Positions 1 to 6,261 of a DNA stretch of 8,650 nucleotides are shown in pieces. The translations under genes were made by a program, and so were the position numbers. Within the stretch, counting starts at the first letter, position 1. Each line of letters starts with the position of its first letter. The notes under the pieces were generated by a model. That model searched no databases. It was not told where the DNA came from and saw nothing but the letters and a program-made list of their open reading frames with translations. Location: positions 1-8,650 of the forward strand of contig JAAYFR010000295.1 in the NCBI GenBank assembly GCA_012728155.1. The letters run 5' to 3'. The stretch comes from Bacteroidales bacterium. GTDB taxonomy: Bacteria; Bacteroidota; Bacteroidia; Bacteroidales; Dysgonomonadaceae.

Positions 1-1052
1 CTTCGGCGCTGCTCGAAGTGTTAGACCCGGAGCAGAACTTCGCCTTTCACGACAACTACCTCTCGATTGACTACGACTTGTCGAAAGTGCTCTTCATTGC
101 CACGGCAAACAACCTGAATTCCATCCCCCGGCCGCTGATCGACCGGATGGAGATGATTGATGTAGGGGGGTATATCACCGAGGAGAAGATCGAGATTGCC
201 CGTCGACATCTGATCCCCAAGGAGCTGCAGAACCACGGCATCAAGAAAGGAAGTTTCTCCATCTCCAAGCCCACCCTGCAGAAAATGATAGAAAACTATA
301 CCCGGGAGTCGGGTGTGCGCGAACTCAACAAGAAACTCGCCAAGGTGATGCGGCGCGTAGCCCGCAAGATCGCGGCGGAGGAGCCCTACCCGAAAATCCT
401 CAAGATAACCGACCTGAAGGAGTACTTGGGCATTGAAGAGTACAGCCGGGAGAGCTACCAGGGAAACCGCTATGCGGGTGTGGTGACCGGATTGGCATGG
501 ACCGCCGTGGGAGGTGAGATCCTCTTCGTGGAGAGCTCACTCAGCCAAGGGAAAGGATCCAAGCTCACCCTCACCGGGAACTTGGGGGATGTGATGAAAG
601 AATCGGCCATGCTGGCCATGGAGTATATACACTCCCATGCGCAGGAGTTAGAGATCGACCCGGAGATATTTGAGCACTGGAACACCCATGTCCATGTGCC
701 GGAGGGTGCCATACCCAAAGATGGCCCCTCGGCCGGCATCACCATGATCACCTCCCTGGCGTCGCTCTACACCCAGCGGAAGGTGCGTCCCAACCTGGCC
801 ATGACCGGCGAGATCACCCTGCGCGGCAAGGTGCTCCCCGTGGGGGGCATCCGCGAGAAGATCTTGGCTGCCAAACGGGCGGGGATCAAGGAGATCATCC
901 TGTGCAAGGAGAACAAGCGGGATATCGATGAGGTCAACCCCCAATATGTGGAAGGGCTCACCTTTCACTATGTGGACGACGTGAAAGAGGTGTTGGCCCT
1001 GGCACTGATGGATGAGAAGGTAGACCACCCCAAAGTGTTCTCCACCCGGTAG
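1..1052 (+). CDS. lon: ATP-dependent protease Lon, C-terminal part (5' truncated by window edge)
   Basis: This is the C-terminal part of Lon, the cytosolic ATP-dependent serine protease that degrades misfolded and some regulatory proteins. The reading frame is already open at base 3 (SALLEVLDPEQN, a strongly conserved Lon segment), so the N-terminal domain, Walker A and Walker B lie outside the window. The end of the AAA+ module is visible: a sensor-1 like TANN segment near base 110, an arginine finger in LIDRMEMI, and a sensor-2 arginine in ESGVRELNKKL. The protease domain carries the catalytic serine in PKDGPSAGIT (codon 729-731) and the catalytic lysine in GGIREKILAAKR (codon 858-860). They are 43 residues apart, the same spacing as Ser679 and Lys722 of E. 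coli Lon. The gene ends with TAG at 1050-1052 and faces the sigma factor gene. Both catalytic residues are intact, so the enzyme should be active. Identification is very secure. Confidence 0.97.
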   Translation, partial: SALLEVLDPEQNFAFHDNYLSIDYDLSKVLFIATANNLNSIPRPLIDRMEMIDVGGYITEEKIEIARRHLIPKELQNHGIKKGSFSISKPTLQKMIENYTRESGVRELNKKLAKVMRRVARKIAAEEPYPKILKITDLKEYLGIEEYSRESYQGNRYAGVVTGLAWTAVGGEILFVESSLSQGKGSKLTLTGNLGDVMKESAMLAMEYIHSHAQELEIDPEIFEHWNTHVHVPEGAIPKDGPSAGITMITSLASLYTQRKVRPNLAMTGEITLRGKVLPVGGIREKILAAKRAGIKEIILCKENKRDIDEVNPQYVEGLTFHYVDDVKEVLALALMDEKVDHPKVFSTR

Positions 1053-1125
1053 GAGCGTGCTCCTCCGGGAGTGGGACAATGCCTCCTCTCCCTGTCGGAT
1101 CCCGATACGATTTTCGGAATGGCAC

Positions 1126-1166
1126 AAAAAAAAGAACCCTTCGCAATGAGAGGGCTCTTTTTTTTT
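1126..1166. terminator. Bidirectional intrinsic terminator between lon and the sigma factor gene
   Basis: Ten-base arms at 1131-1140 and 1151-1160 enclose a ten-base loop. A run of eight A (1126-1133) lies on the left and a run of nine T (1158-1166) on the right, so either strand yields a stem followed by U residues. The one non-Watson-Crick position is a G-U pair in the leftward transcript but an A-C mismatch in the rightward one. The hairpin therefore folds slightly better for the sigma factor mRNA, yet it can plausibly end both convergent transcripts. Confidence 0.8.
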
Positions 1167-1191
1167 ATTCATATCTTTTCTATTCTTCCAA

Positions 1192-1710
1192 TTACTCCGA
1201 GTAATACCTGAAATCCTTCAGCAGCTCCTGAAGCCTTTTCCGGGCGAAGAATATCCTGCTCTTTACCGTGCCGATGGGCAATCCCAGATGTTGCGCAATC
1301 TCCTCATATTTGTAGCCCGACACATGCATCGAAAAAGGCACCTTATACTCGTCGGTAAAACTATTGATCGCCTTGTTGATCTCTTTGATGGTGTAGGCTC
1401 CGTCGGGGGTGTCGAATCCGGAATCCTGCGGCAAATTCAGATGATAGAGATTCTCCGTCTTGTCGATGATCGTCTGGCTTCTGACAATTTTGCGATAGTT
1501 GTTCACGAAGATATTATGCATGATGGTGAAGACCCATCCTTTGAAATTCACATTCTCATAATATTTTTCCCTGTTATCAAGTACACGAAGGGTTGTCTCC
1601 TGCAACAGATCTTTGGCTTCTTCCCGATCGGCAGTCAATGTCAATGCAAAATTGAACATGTTGTCTTGCAACCCCAATAGTTGTTTTTCGAAAGAAATCT
1701 TTGTCTTCAT
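1192..1710 (-). CDS. ECF-type RNA polymerase sigma factor (sigma-70 family)
   Basis: The 172-residue protein is a group 4 (extracytoplasmic function) sigma factor that would direct RNA polymerase to a specific promoter set. Region 2 covers about residues 7-74, including the DLLQET segment (34-39) and the hydrophobic stretch NFKGWVFTIMHN (55-66) typical of core and -10 recognition. A linker with an acidic, proline-containing stretch (about 86-105) follows. Region 4 spans about 112-167, with the helix-turn-helix YEEIAQHLGLPIGTVKSRIF at 135-154. Length is normal for the family. ATG at 1708-1710 places region 2 at the usual distance from the N-terminus. No anti-sigma gene is adjacent: lon converges downstream and htpG diverges upstream, so it appears to be an orphan ECF factor, at least locally. 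Its regulon and signal cannot be read from the sequence. The placement between lon and htpG hints at proteostasis or envelope stress, but this is inference only. Confidence 0.93.
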   Translation of the reverse strand: MKTKISFEKQLLGLQDNMFNFALTLTADREEAKDLLQETTLRVLDNREKYYENVNFKGWVFTIMHNIFVNNYRKIVRSQTIIDKTENLYHLNLPQDSGFDTPDGAYTIKEINKAINSFTDEYKVPFSMHVSGYKYEEIAQHLGLPIGTVKSRIFFARKRLQELLKDFRYYSE

Positions 1711-1751
1711 ATGCTATCCGCCTTAATTGTGTTAATTGATTGTTCTCCCTA

Positions 1752-1759
1752 CAAATATA
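1752..1759 (-). promoter_or_regulatory. Predicted -7 promoter element of the ECF sigma gene
   Basis: Read leftward, the bases are TATATTTG, a full match to the Bacteroidota -7 consensus TAnnTTTG. It would give a 5' leader of about 35 nt before the ATG at 1710. No good TTTG-type -33 element lies 19-21 bases upstream; the nearest (leftward TTTTGAC, about 1795-1800) is roughly 36 bases away. The promoter may be weak or need an activator, or the call may be wrong. Confidence 0.4.
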
Positions 1760-1942
1760 TATAGATATATCCAGATTGATTCTCTCTCATGCAGTCAAAA
1801 ACGATTAATTAGTGTTAACAAATAAACAGGTAATGAAAACTCTCTGACATTCAGATAGATATATGGTAAAAAAAGAAGCTTAAACTATTTTGATAAACGA
1901 TAAAAAATATTTATAATCCAACCCCTTCGCCCAATTCACCCC

Positions 1943-1974
1943 ATTGTGTCGTTATGGCATGCAATTTGCATTTG
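1943..1974 (+). promoter_or_regulatory. Predicted htpG promoter (-33 ATTG, -7 TGCATTTG)
   Basis: TTG at 1944-1946 and TGCATTTG at 1967-1974 are 20 bases apart, matching the Bacteroidota spacing. The -7 box differs from TAnnTTTG at one base (G for A). Transcription would start near 1980-1983 and leave a leader of about 35 nt. The leader is A-rich and has no Shine-Dalgarno sequence. Confidence 0.4.
1959..1971. repeat. Perfect inverted repeat, possible operator at htpG
   Basis: The bases ATGCAA-T-TTGCAT form perfect six-base arms around one central base. The repeat overlaps the predicted htpG -7 element by five bases, the position expected of a repressor site. It is too short and too tightly closed to act as an RNA terminator. 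The binding protein is unknown. Confidence 0.4.
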
Positions 1975-2015
1975 ATGATTGAGCATGGAAAAATGACAAC
2001 TTAACAATAGTATAT

Positions 2016-3911
2016 ATGGTACAAAAAGGACAGATTGGGGTAACAACTGACAATATCTTCCCCATTATCAAAAAGTTTCTCTACAGCGATCACGAGATTT
2101 TCATCCGTGAGTTGGTCTCAAACGCGGTGGATGCCACCCAAAAGATGAAGACTTTAGCCGATGTGGGCGATTTCAAGGGTGACCTGGGCGATCTCTCGGT
2201 GCATCTCACCATCGACAAGGAGAAAGGCACCCTCACCGTTTCCGACCGTGGTATCGGCATGACGGGTGAGGAGGTAGAGAAATATATCAACCAGATCGCG
2301 CTCTCGTCGGCCAACGATTTCCTGGATAAGTACAAGGAGAACGCAAATGCCATCATCGGCCACTTCGGGTTGGGTTTCTACTCCTCATTCATGGTCTCCA
2401 AGAAGGTGGAGATCGTCACCCAATCCTATAAAGAGGATACACAAGCGGTGAAATGGTCGTGCGACGGTACGCCCAACTTCACGATGGAGAGGGTTGAGAA
2501 AGCAGATCGGGGCACCGACATCATCCTTTATATCGACGACGACAACAAAGAGTTCCTGGAAAAGGAGAAAATAGAGTCGCTACTCAAAAAATATTGCCGG
2601 TTCCTCGCCGTGCCGGTTGTTTTCGGCAAGAAGCAGGAGTGGAAGGATGGCAACTACGTAGATACCGAAGAGGAAAACGTGATCAACGATACCCACCCGC
2701 TATGGCGTCAGAAACCGGCTGCTTTGAAGGAGGAGGATTACCTGAAGTTCTACCGCGATCTATATCCTCTCTCATTTGCCGATGAGCCCATGTTCTGGAT
2801 CCACCTGAATGTGGATTGGCCTTTCAACCTTACCGGCATCCTCTACTTCCCGAAGATAAAAAACAACCTCGACCTGCAACGCAATAAGATCCAGCTCTAC
2901 AGCAACCAGGTCTTTGTGACCGACTCGGTGGAGGGGATCGTACCCGAATTCCTCACGCTGCTGCATGGCGTGATCGACTCGCCCGATATCCCGCTGAATG
3001 TATCCCGCTCCTACCTGCAAAGCGACCGGAACGTGAAAAAGATATCGACCCACATCACCAAAAAGGTGGCCGACAAGTTGGAGGAGCTCTTCAAGAAGGA
3101 GCGCAGCCAATACGAAGAGAAGTGGGACAGCCTGAAACTCTTTATCGAATATGGGATGCTCTCCGACGAGAAATTCAACGAGCGGGCACTCAATTTTGCA
3201 CTACTGAAAAATATGGAGGCAAAATATTTCACCATAGAGGAGTATAAAACACTGATTGAATCTACCCAGACCGATAAGAATGGCAATCTTATCTATCTCT
3301 ATGCCACCGACAGCCAGGCACAATATAGCCATATCGAGGCAGCAAAAGAGAAGGGCTACGACCTGCTTTTGATGGATGGGCAGTTAGATACCCACTGGAT
3401 GGGGCTGTTGGAGCAGAAATTTGAGAAGAGCCGCTTCGTACGGGTCGATAGCGACACCATCGAACAGATCATCGAGAAAGAAGAGGCGGCAAAAGTGGAG
3501 CTGAGCGACAAGCAGAAAGAGAACTTGTCGGAAGCGGTGAAGAGCCAACTCCCCACCTTGGAGAAGACAGAGTTCACCGTCGATTTCAAAGCACTTGGCG
3601 AACACTCCCGGCCGATACAAATCACCCAGGAGGAGTTCTCGCGCCGGATGAAGGAGATGGCTGCCATGCAGCAGCAGATCGCCTTCTACGGTGAGATGCC
3701 CGACAGCTACCGGATTGTCCTGAATGTGGAGCATCCCTTCATCAAAGGGCTGATCCGCAAGAGCGGAGAGATGGAGAAAGAGGAGTTTATTGCCCGGCTC
3801 TCGGAAGAGAACCGACTGAAACAGTTAGTGGAGCTGGCACTGCTCTCCGGCAATATGCTGAAGGGGGAAGCATTGAGCAATTTCGTAAAGAGGGGGTTCG
3901 AGTCGTTTTAG
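2016..3911 (+). CDS. htpG: Molecular chaperone HtpG (bacterial Hsp90)
   Basis: The 631-residue protein is a cytosolic, dimeric, ATP-driven chaperone that helps client proteins mature and refold together with the DnaK system. The N-terminal GHKL ATPase domain shows ELVSNAVDA (32-40; Glu32 is the predicted catalytic base, Asn36 the Mg-coordinating residue), DRGIGM (77-82, ADP-contacting Asp77) and the lid segment GHFGLGFYSSFMV (115-127), followed by RGTDIILYI. The middle domain contains NVSRSYLQSD, with the ATP-sensing arginine at residue 331 (codon 3006-3008). The C-terminal dimerisation region ends in KGEALSNFVKRGFESF. ATG at 2016 gives an N-terminus (MVQKGQIGVTTDNIFP) that starts directly in the domain, as in Bacteroidales homologues. 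At 631 residues it resembles E. coli HtpG (624) but is about 50 residues shorter than the roughly 680-residue proteins I recall from Bacteroides and Porphyromonas. The difference seems to be a missing charged coiled-coil insert near residue 590. A terminator follows at 3956-3990. Confidence 0.97.
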   Translation: MVQKGQIGVTTDNIFPIIKKFLYSDHEIFIRELVSNAVDATQKMKTLADVGDFKGDLGDLSVHLTIDKEKGTLTVSDRGIGMTGEEVEKYINQIALSSANDFLDKYKENANAIIGHFGLGFYSSFMVSKKVEIVTQSYKEDTQAVKWSCDGTPNFTMERVEKADRGTDIILYIDDDNKEFLEKEKIESLLKKYCRFLAVPVVFGKKQEWKDGNYVDTEEENVINDTHPLWRQKPAALKEEDYLKFYRDLYPLSFADEPMFWIHLNVDWPFNLTGILYFPKIKNNLDLQRNKIQLYSNQVFVTDSVEGIVPEFLTLLHGVIDSPDIPLNVSRSYLQSDRNVKKISTHITKKVADKLEELFKKERSQYEEKWDSLKLFIEYGMLSDEKFNERALNFALLKNMEAKYFTIEEYKTLIESTQTDKNGNLIYLYATDSQAQYSHIEAAKEKGYDLLLMDGQLDTHWMGLLEQKFEKSRFVRVDSDTIEQIIEKEEAAKVELSDKQKENLSEAVKSQLPTLEKTEFTVDFKALGEHSRPIQITQEEFSRRMKEMAAMQQQIAFYGEMPDSYRIVLNVEHPFIKGLIRKSGEMEKEEFIARLSEENRLKQLVELALLSGNMLKGEALSNFVKRGFESF

Positions 3912-3955
3912 CGGCAAACATGCATATTTTCCACTTCCAACTTTTACAATTCAAT

Positions 3956-3990
3956 AAAAACCGATGGAGAGTTGCCCTTCATCGGTTTTT
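3956..3990 (+). terminator. Intrinsic terminator of htpG
   Basis: Perfect eleven-base arms, AAAAACCGATG (3956-3966) and CATCGGTTTTT (3980-3990), enclose a 13-base loop. T-rich sequence follows (3986-3996, interrupted by CG). It lies 45 bases past the htpG stop codon. The coaA -33 element sits in the loop, so terminator and next promoter overlap. Confidence 0.85.
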
Positions 3991-4003
3991 CGTTTTATCT
4001 TTG
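3972..4003 (+). promoter_or_regulatory. Predicted coaA promoter (-33 TTG, -7 TATCTTTG)
   Basis: TTG at 3972-3974 and TATCTTTG at 3996-4003 are separated by 21 bases. The -7 box matches TAnnTTTG fully. The expected start, about 4009-4012, leaves only around 10 nt before the coaA ATG at 4021, so the mRNA would be nearly leaderless. This also argues against using the upstream in-frame ATG at 3964, which precedes the promoter. Confidence 0.65.
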
Positions 4004-4020
4004 CAGCAAAAAGTTGTGTA

Positions 4021-4971
4021 ATGAACAAATCCTACGAGGTAACCTTCTCTCCATTCCGTGCTTTCACCCGTGAAGAGTGGCGCAAGCTGGAGGAGCATCC
4101 CATGTTTCCCGTCTCCGATATCGACCTCACCAAACTGCAGGCGCTCAATGAGCCGCTCACCCTCGATGAGGTGGAAGAGATCTATATCCCCATGATCCGG
4201 CTGCTGCAGATCCATCTCACCCATTACCGCAACCTCCACAACGAACGGGATCAGTTTTTCGCCAACCGGAGCAAACCCATCCCTTATATCATCGGTATTG
4301 CCGGCAGTGTGGCGGTGGGCAAGAGCACCACCGCCCGGGTACTGCAGAAGCTGCTCTCGATGACTCCCGGTGAACCGAAAGTGGAGCTGATCACCACCGA
4401 CGGCTTCCTCTATTCGAATGAAGAGCTGGAAGAACGTGGCATCTTTAACAAGAAAGGGTTCCCGGAGAGTTACGACGCCAAGCAGCTGCTGGCATTCCTT
4501 GCCGGCGTGAAATCGGGGCGTGACACCTTCGAAGTACCCATCTATTCCCACCTCTTTTACGACGTGATGAAAGGGGAGATGCAGACCGTTGAACGTCCCG
4601 ACATCCTTATCGTGGAAGGGATCAACGTACTCCAGGTCTCTCCCGGCAAAAAGATGAAGCGGCGAGTTTTCGTCTCCGATTTTTTTGACTTCTCCATCTA
4701 TGTAGATGCCAGCGAAAAAGATTTGCGTGAATGGTATGTGGAGCGATTTAAGAAACTTCAGCAAACTGCCTTTCAAGATCCCAGCTCCTATTTCCACAAG
4801 TATGCCTCCTATTCGGAGAAAAAACTGCTCAAATTTGCCAACGAGGTGTGGGATGAGATCAACCTGCCCAACCTCCAACAGAATATCCTCCCCACCCGAT
4901 TCCGCGCTGACCTGATCCTCGAAAAGGGGGAGTGTCATTTTGTCAGAGGCGTCCGAATCAGAAAGATATAG
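4021..4971 (+). CDS. coaA: Type I pantothenate kinase (CoaA)
   Basis: CoaA phosphorylates pantothenate with ATP to give 4'-phosphopantothenate, the first and usually rate-controlling step of coenzyme A synthesis, in the cytosol. The protein has 316 residues, the same length as the E. coli enzyme. Key residues fall at identical numbers: the P-loop GSVAVGKST with Lys101, Arg106 (implicated in CoA feedback binding), Asp127 in TTDGFLY, and His177 in YSHLFYDV. The P-loop kinase fold, related to uridine kinase and phosphoribulokinase, runs to the C-terminus (ADLILEKGECHFVRGVRIRKI). The start at 4021 (MNKSYEVTFSPF) is preferred. The in-frame ATG at 3964 would add 19 residues with no counterpart in the family, lies inside the htpG terminator stem and sits upstream of the promoter. 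Conserved CoA-site residues suggest feedback inhibition by CoA. As I recall, many Bacteroides use the unrelated type III enzyme CoaX, so a type I enzyme here is worth noting. Confidence 0.96.
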   Translation: MNKSYEVTFSPFRAFTREEWRKLEEHPMFPVSDIDLTKLQALNEPLTLDEVEEIYIPMIRLLQIHLTHYRNLHNERDQFFANRSKPIPYIIGIAGSVAVGKSTTARVLQKLLSMTPGEPKVELITTDGFLYSNEELEERGIFNKKGFPESYDAKQLLAFLAGVKSGRDTFEVPIYSHLFYDVMKGEMQTVERPDILIVEGINVLQVSPGKKMKRRVFVSDFFDFSIYVDASEKDLREWYVERFKKLQQTAFQDPSSYFHKYASYSEKKLLKFANEVWDEINLPNLQQNILPTRFRADLILEKGECHFVRGVRIRKI

Positions 4972-4990
4972 AAGAGATCAATTTGAACGA

Positions 4991-5022
4991 ATTGGATATC
5001 ATTAAATAATTTATTATATTTG
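4991..5022 (+). promoter_or_regulatory. Predicted promoter of the AAA/DUF4143 ATPase gene
   Basis: ATTG at 4991-4994 and TATATTTG at 5015-5022 are 20 bases apart; the -7 box matches TAnnTTTG fully. A start near 5028-5031 would leave a leader of about 35 nt. The -7 region overlaps the end of the first of three palindromic repeats. No terminator is visible after coaA (stop at 4971), so some read-through from coaA is also possible. Confidence 0.6.
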
Positions 5023-5060
5023 CCTAATAATTTATTTATTCATATCTAATAATTTATTTA
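5005..5060 (+). repeat. Three palindromic 11-base direct repeats at an AT-rich promoter
   Basis: AATAATTTATT occurs at 5005-5015, 5026-5036 and 5048-5058, with starts 21 and 22 bases apart, about two helical turns. Each unit is a perfect five-base inverted repeat around one T. The last two share a longer 15-base core (CTAATAATTTATTTA at 5024-5038 and 5046-5060). The array ends three bases before the ATPase start codon. Low-complexity AT sequence can produce such repeats by chance, so function is uncertain. Confidence 0.55.
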
Positions 5061-5063
5061 ATC

Positions 5064-6254
5064 ATGTTTGAAAGATCTGTTTTAAAGGATATTACAAAAA
5101 GAATATTAGAGCCAAGAAAATTCATACAGGTATTAGTTGGACCCCGTCAGGTAGGAAAAACTACATTAATCAAGCAATTTCTACAGAAAACCGATCTACC
5201 ATATTATTTTGTAACAGGCGACGATTTTTATCTACCCGACACAACCTGGATCAGGAGAGAATGGGCAAATGTCCGGCTCCAGATGCAACAAAAGGGAGTA
5301 AAAGAGTATCTTTTTATTATCGACGAAGTACAAAAGGTACCCAACTGGAGTGAAGCGATAAAAAAAGAGTGGGATGCAGATACATTTTCCGATACCAACA
5401 TAAAAACTATTCTATTAGGTTCTTCCCGGCTTCTTATTCAGGAGGGATTAACCGAATCCCTCGCCGGTCGTTATGAGTTGACAAACCTAACTCATTGGTC
5501 TTTTGAGGAAATGCGTGGAGCCTTTGACTGGAATATTGAACAATATATTTACTTTGGGGGATACCCTGGTTCAGCCTCATTGATCTCTGATGAGGAGCGA
5601 TGGAAGAATTACATACGGGAATCGCTTGTGGAAACCACAATATCAAAAGATATCATCATGATGACCAGAGTTGACAAACCCATACTGCTCAAAAGGTTGT
5701 TCGATATCGGCTGTAAATATTCTTCTCAAATATTATCTTTGACGAAAGTACAGGGAGAATTGCAGGAACGGGGGAATTTGACCACTTTATCGGGCTATCT
5801 CCATTTATTAAAAGAAGCCGGATTACTTTCCGGGTTGGAGAAATATGCGGCAGATGTAATACGGAAGAGAGCATCCAAACCAAAATTCCAAGTACACAAC
5901 AATGCATTGCTCTCTGCCGGAGAAAAGAGCTATTTTTCAACTGTGCGACACAACTCCAAAGAGTGGGGTCGTTTTGTAGAATCCGCTATTGGAGCACATC
6001 TGATCAACAGCGGCTTACAACATCGGTTCAATACATTCTACTGGAATCAGGGCAATGCAGAAGTAGATTACGTGATCGAAAAACGAAATAAGATCATCGC
6101 ATTGGAGGTGAAAAGTGGAAGAGGAAGCACCGGCAAGGGATTGGCATTATTTGAGAATGAGTTTCATCCGCATGGTATTTACCTTATCGGAACGAATGGT
6201 ATCCCACTTGATCAGTTCTTATCCATGAACCCGGCAGATCTATTTGATTTATGA
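5064..6254 (+). CDS. AAA-family ATPase with DUF4143 C-terminal domain, function unknown
   Basis: The 396-residue protein belongs to the widespread AAA_14 plus DUF4143 ATPase family, common in Bacteroidota and archaea and still without an established role. The N-terminal ATPase domain has Walker A GPRQVGKTT (26-34), Walker B LFIIDE (83-88), a sensor-1 like ILLGSS (116-121) and the family motif SLAGRYE (132-138). A helical, winged-helix-like middle region (about 200-285) carries the STLSGYLHLLKEAGLL-type segment (here TTLSGYLHLLKEAGLL). The C-terminal part has Asp335 in EVDYVIEK and Glu348-Val-Lys350 in ALEVKSG, a D...ExK arrangement like the PD-(D/E)XK nuclease fold. Nuclease activity is not shown. 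No signal peptide or membrane segment is seen. ATG at 5064 is the first start after the promoter. The gene is AT-rich: hand counts give 23/60 and 24/60 GC at 5101-5160 and 5401-5460, against 33/60 in coaA at 4381-4440. This suggests horizontal acquisition. It ends seven bases from the convergent HIT gene. Confidence 0.9.
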   Translation: MFERSVLKDITKRILEPRKFIQVLVGPRQVGKTTLIKQFLQKTDLPYYFVTGDDFYLPDTTWIRREWANVRLQMQQKGVKEYLFIIDEVQKVPNWSEAIKKEWDADTFSDTNIKTILLGSSRLLIQEGLTESLAGRYELTNLTHWSFEEMRGAFDWNIEQYIYFGGYPGSASLISDEERWKNYIRESLVETTISKDIIMMTRVDKPILLKRLFDIGCKYSSQILSLTKVQGELQERGNLTTLSGYLHLLKEAGLLSGLEKYAADVIRKRASKPKFQVHNNALLSAGEKSYFSTVRHNSKEWGRFVESAIGAHLINSGLQHRFNTFYWNQGNAEVDYVIEKRNKIIALEVKSGRGSTGKGLALFENEFHPHGIYLIGTNGIPLDQFLSMNPADLFDL

Positions 6255-6261
6255 TTCTTCC

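Larger units (their letters stand above)
1711..2015. other. Divergent intergenic region between the sigma factor gene and htpG
   Basis: This AT-rich 305-base gap holds the predicted leftward -7 element of the sigma gene (1752-1759), the predicted rightward htpG promoter (about 1943-1974) and a perfect inverted repeat at 1959-1971. Between about 1790 and 1920 it contains only AT-rich runs, with no convincing ORF, tRNA or terminator. The HrcA operator CIRCE (TTAGCACTC with its inverted copy) is not present on either strand. Confidence 0.7.

Noticed and set aside
1051..1064. Palindrome AGGAGC-GT-GCTCCT overlapping the lon stop codon
   Set aside because: It has a two-base loop and no T-run, so it is not a credible terminator. 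A much better hairpin lies at 1131-1160.
3964..4020. Alternative upstream start of coaA at 3964
   Set aside because: It would add 19 residues unlike the family, lies in the htpG terminator stem and precedes the predicted coaA promoter. The start at 4021 reproduces the E. coli length and residue numbering.
3979..4938. Long antisense reading frame (319 codons, leftward) opposite coaA
   Set aside because: It mirrors the codon pattern of coaA, has no recognisable motif and the coaA assignment is certain. The same applies to the frame at 7307-8140 opposite the lipoprotein gene and the one at 648-1172 opposite lon.
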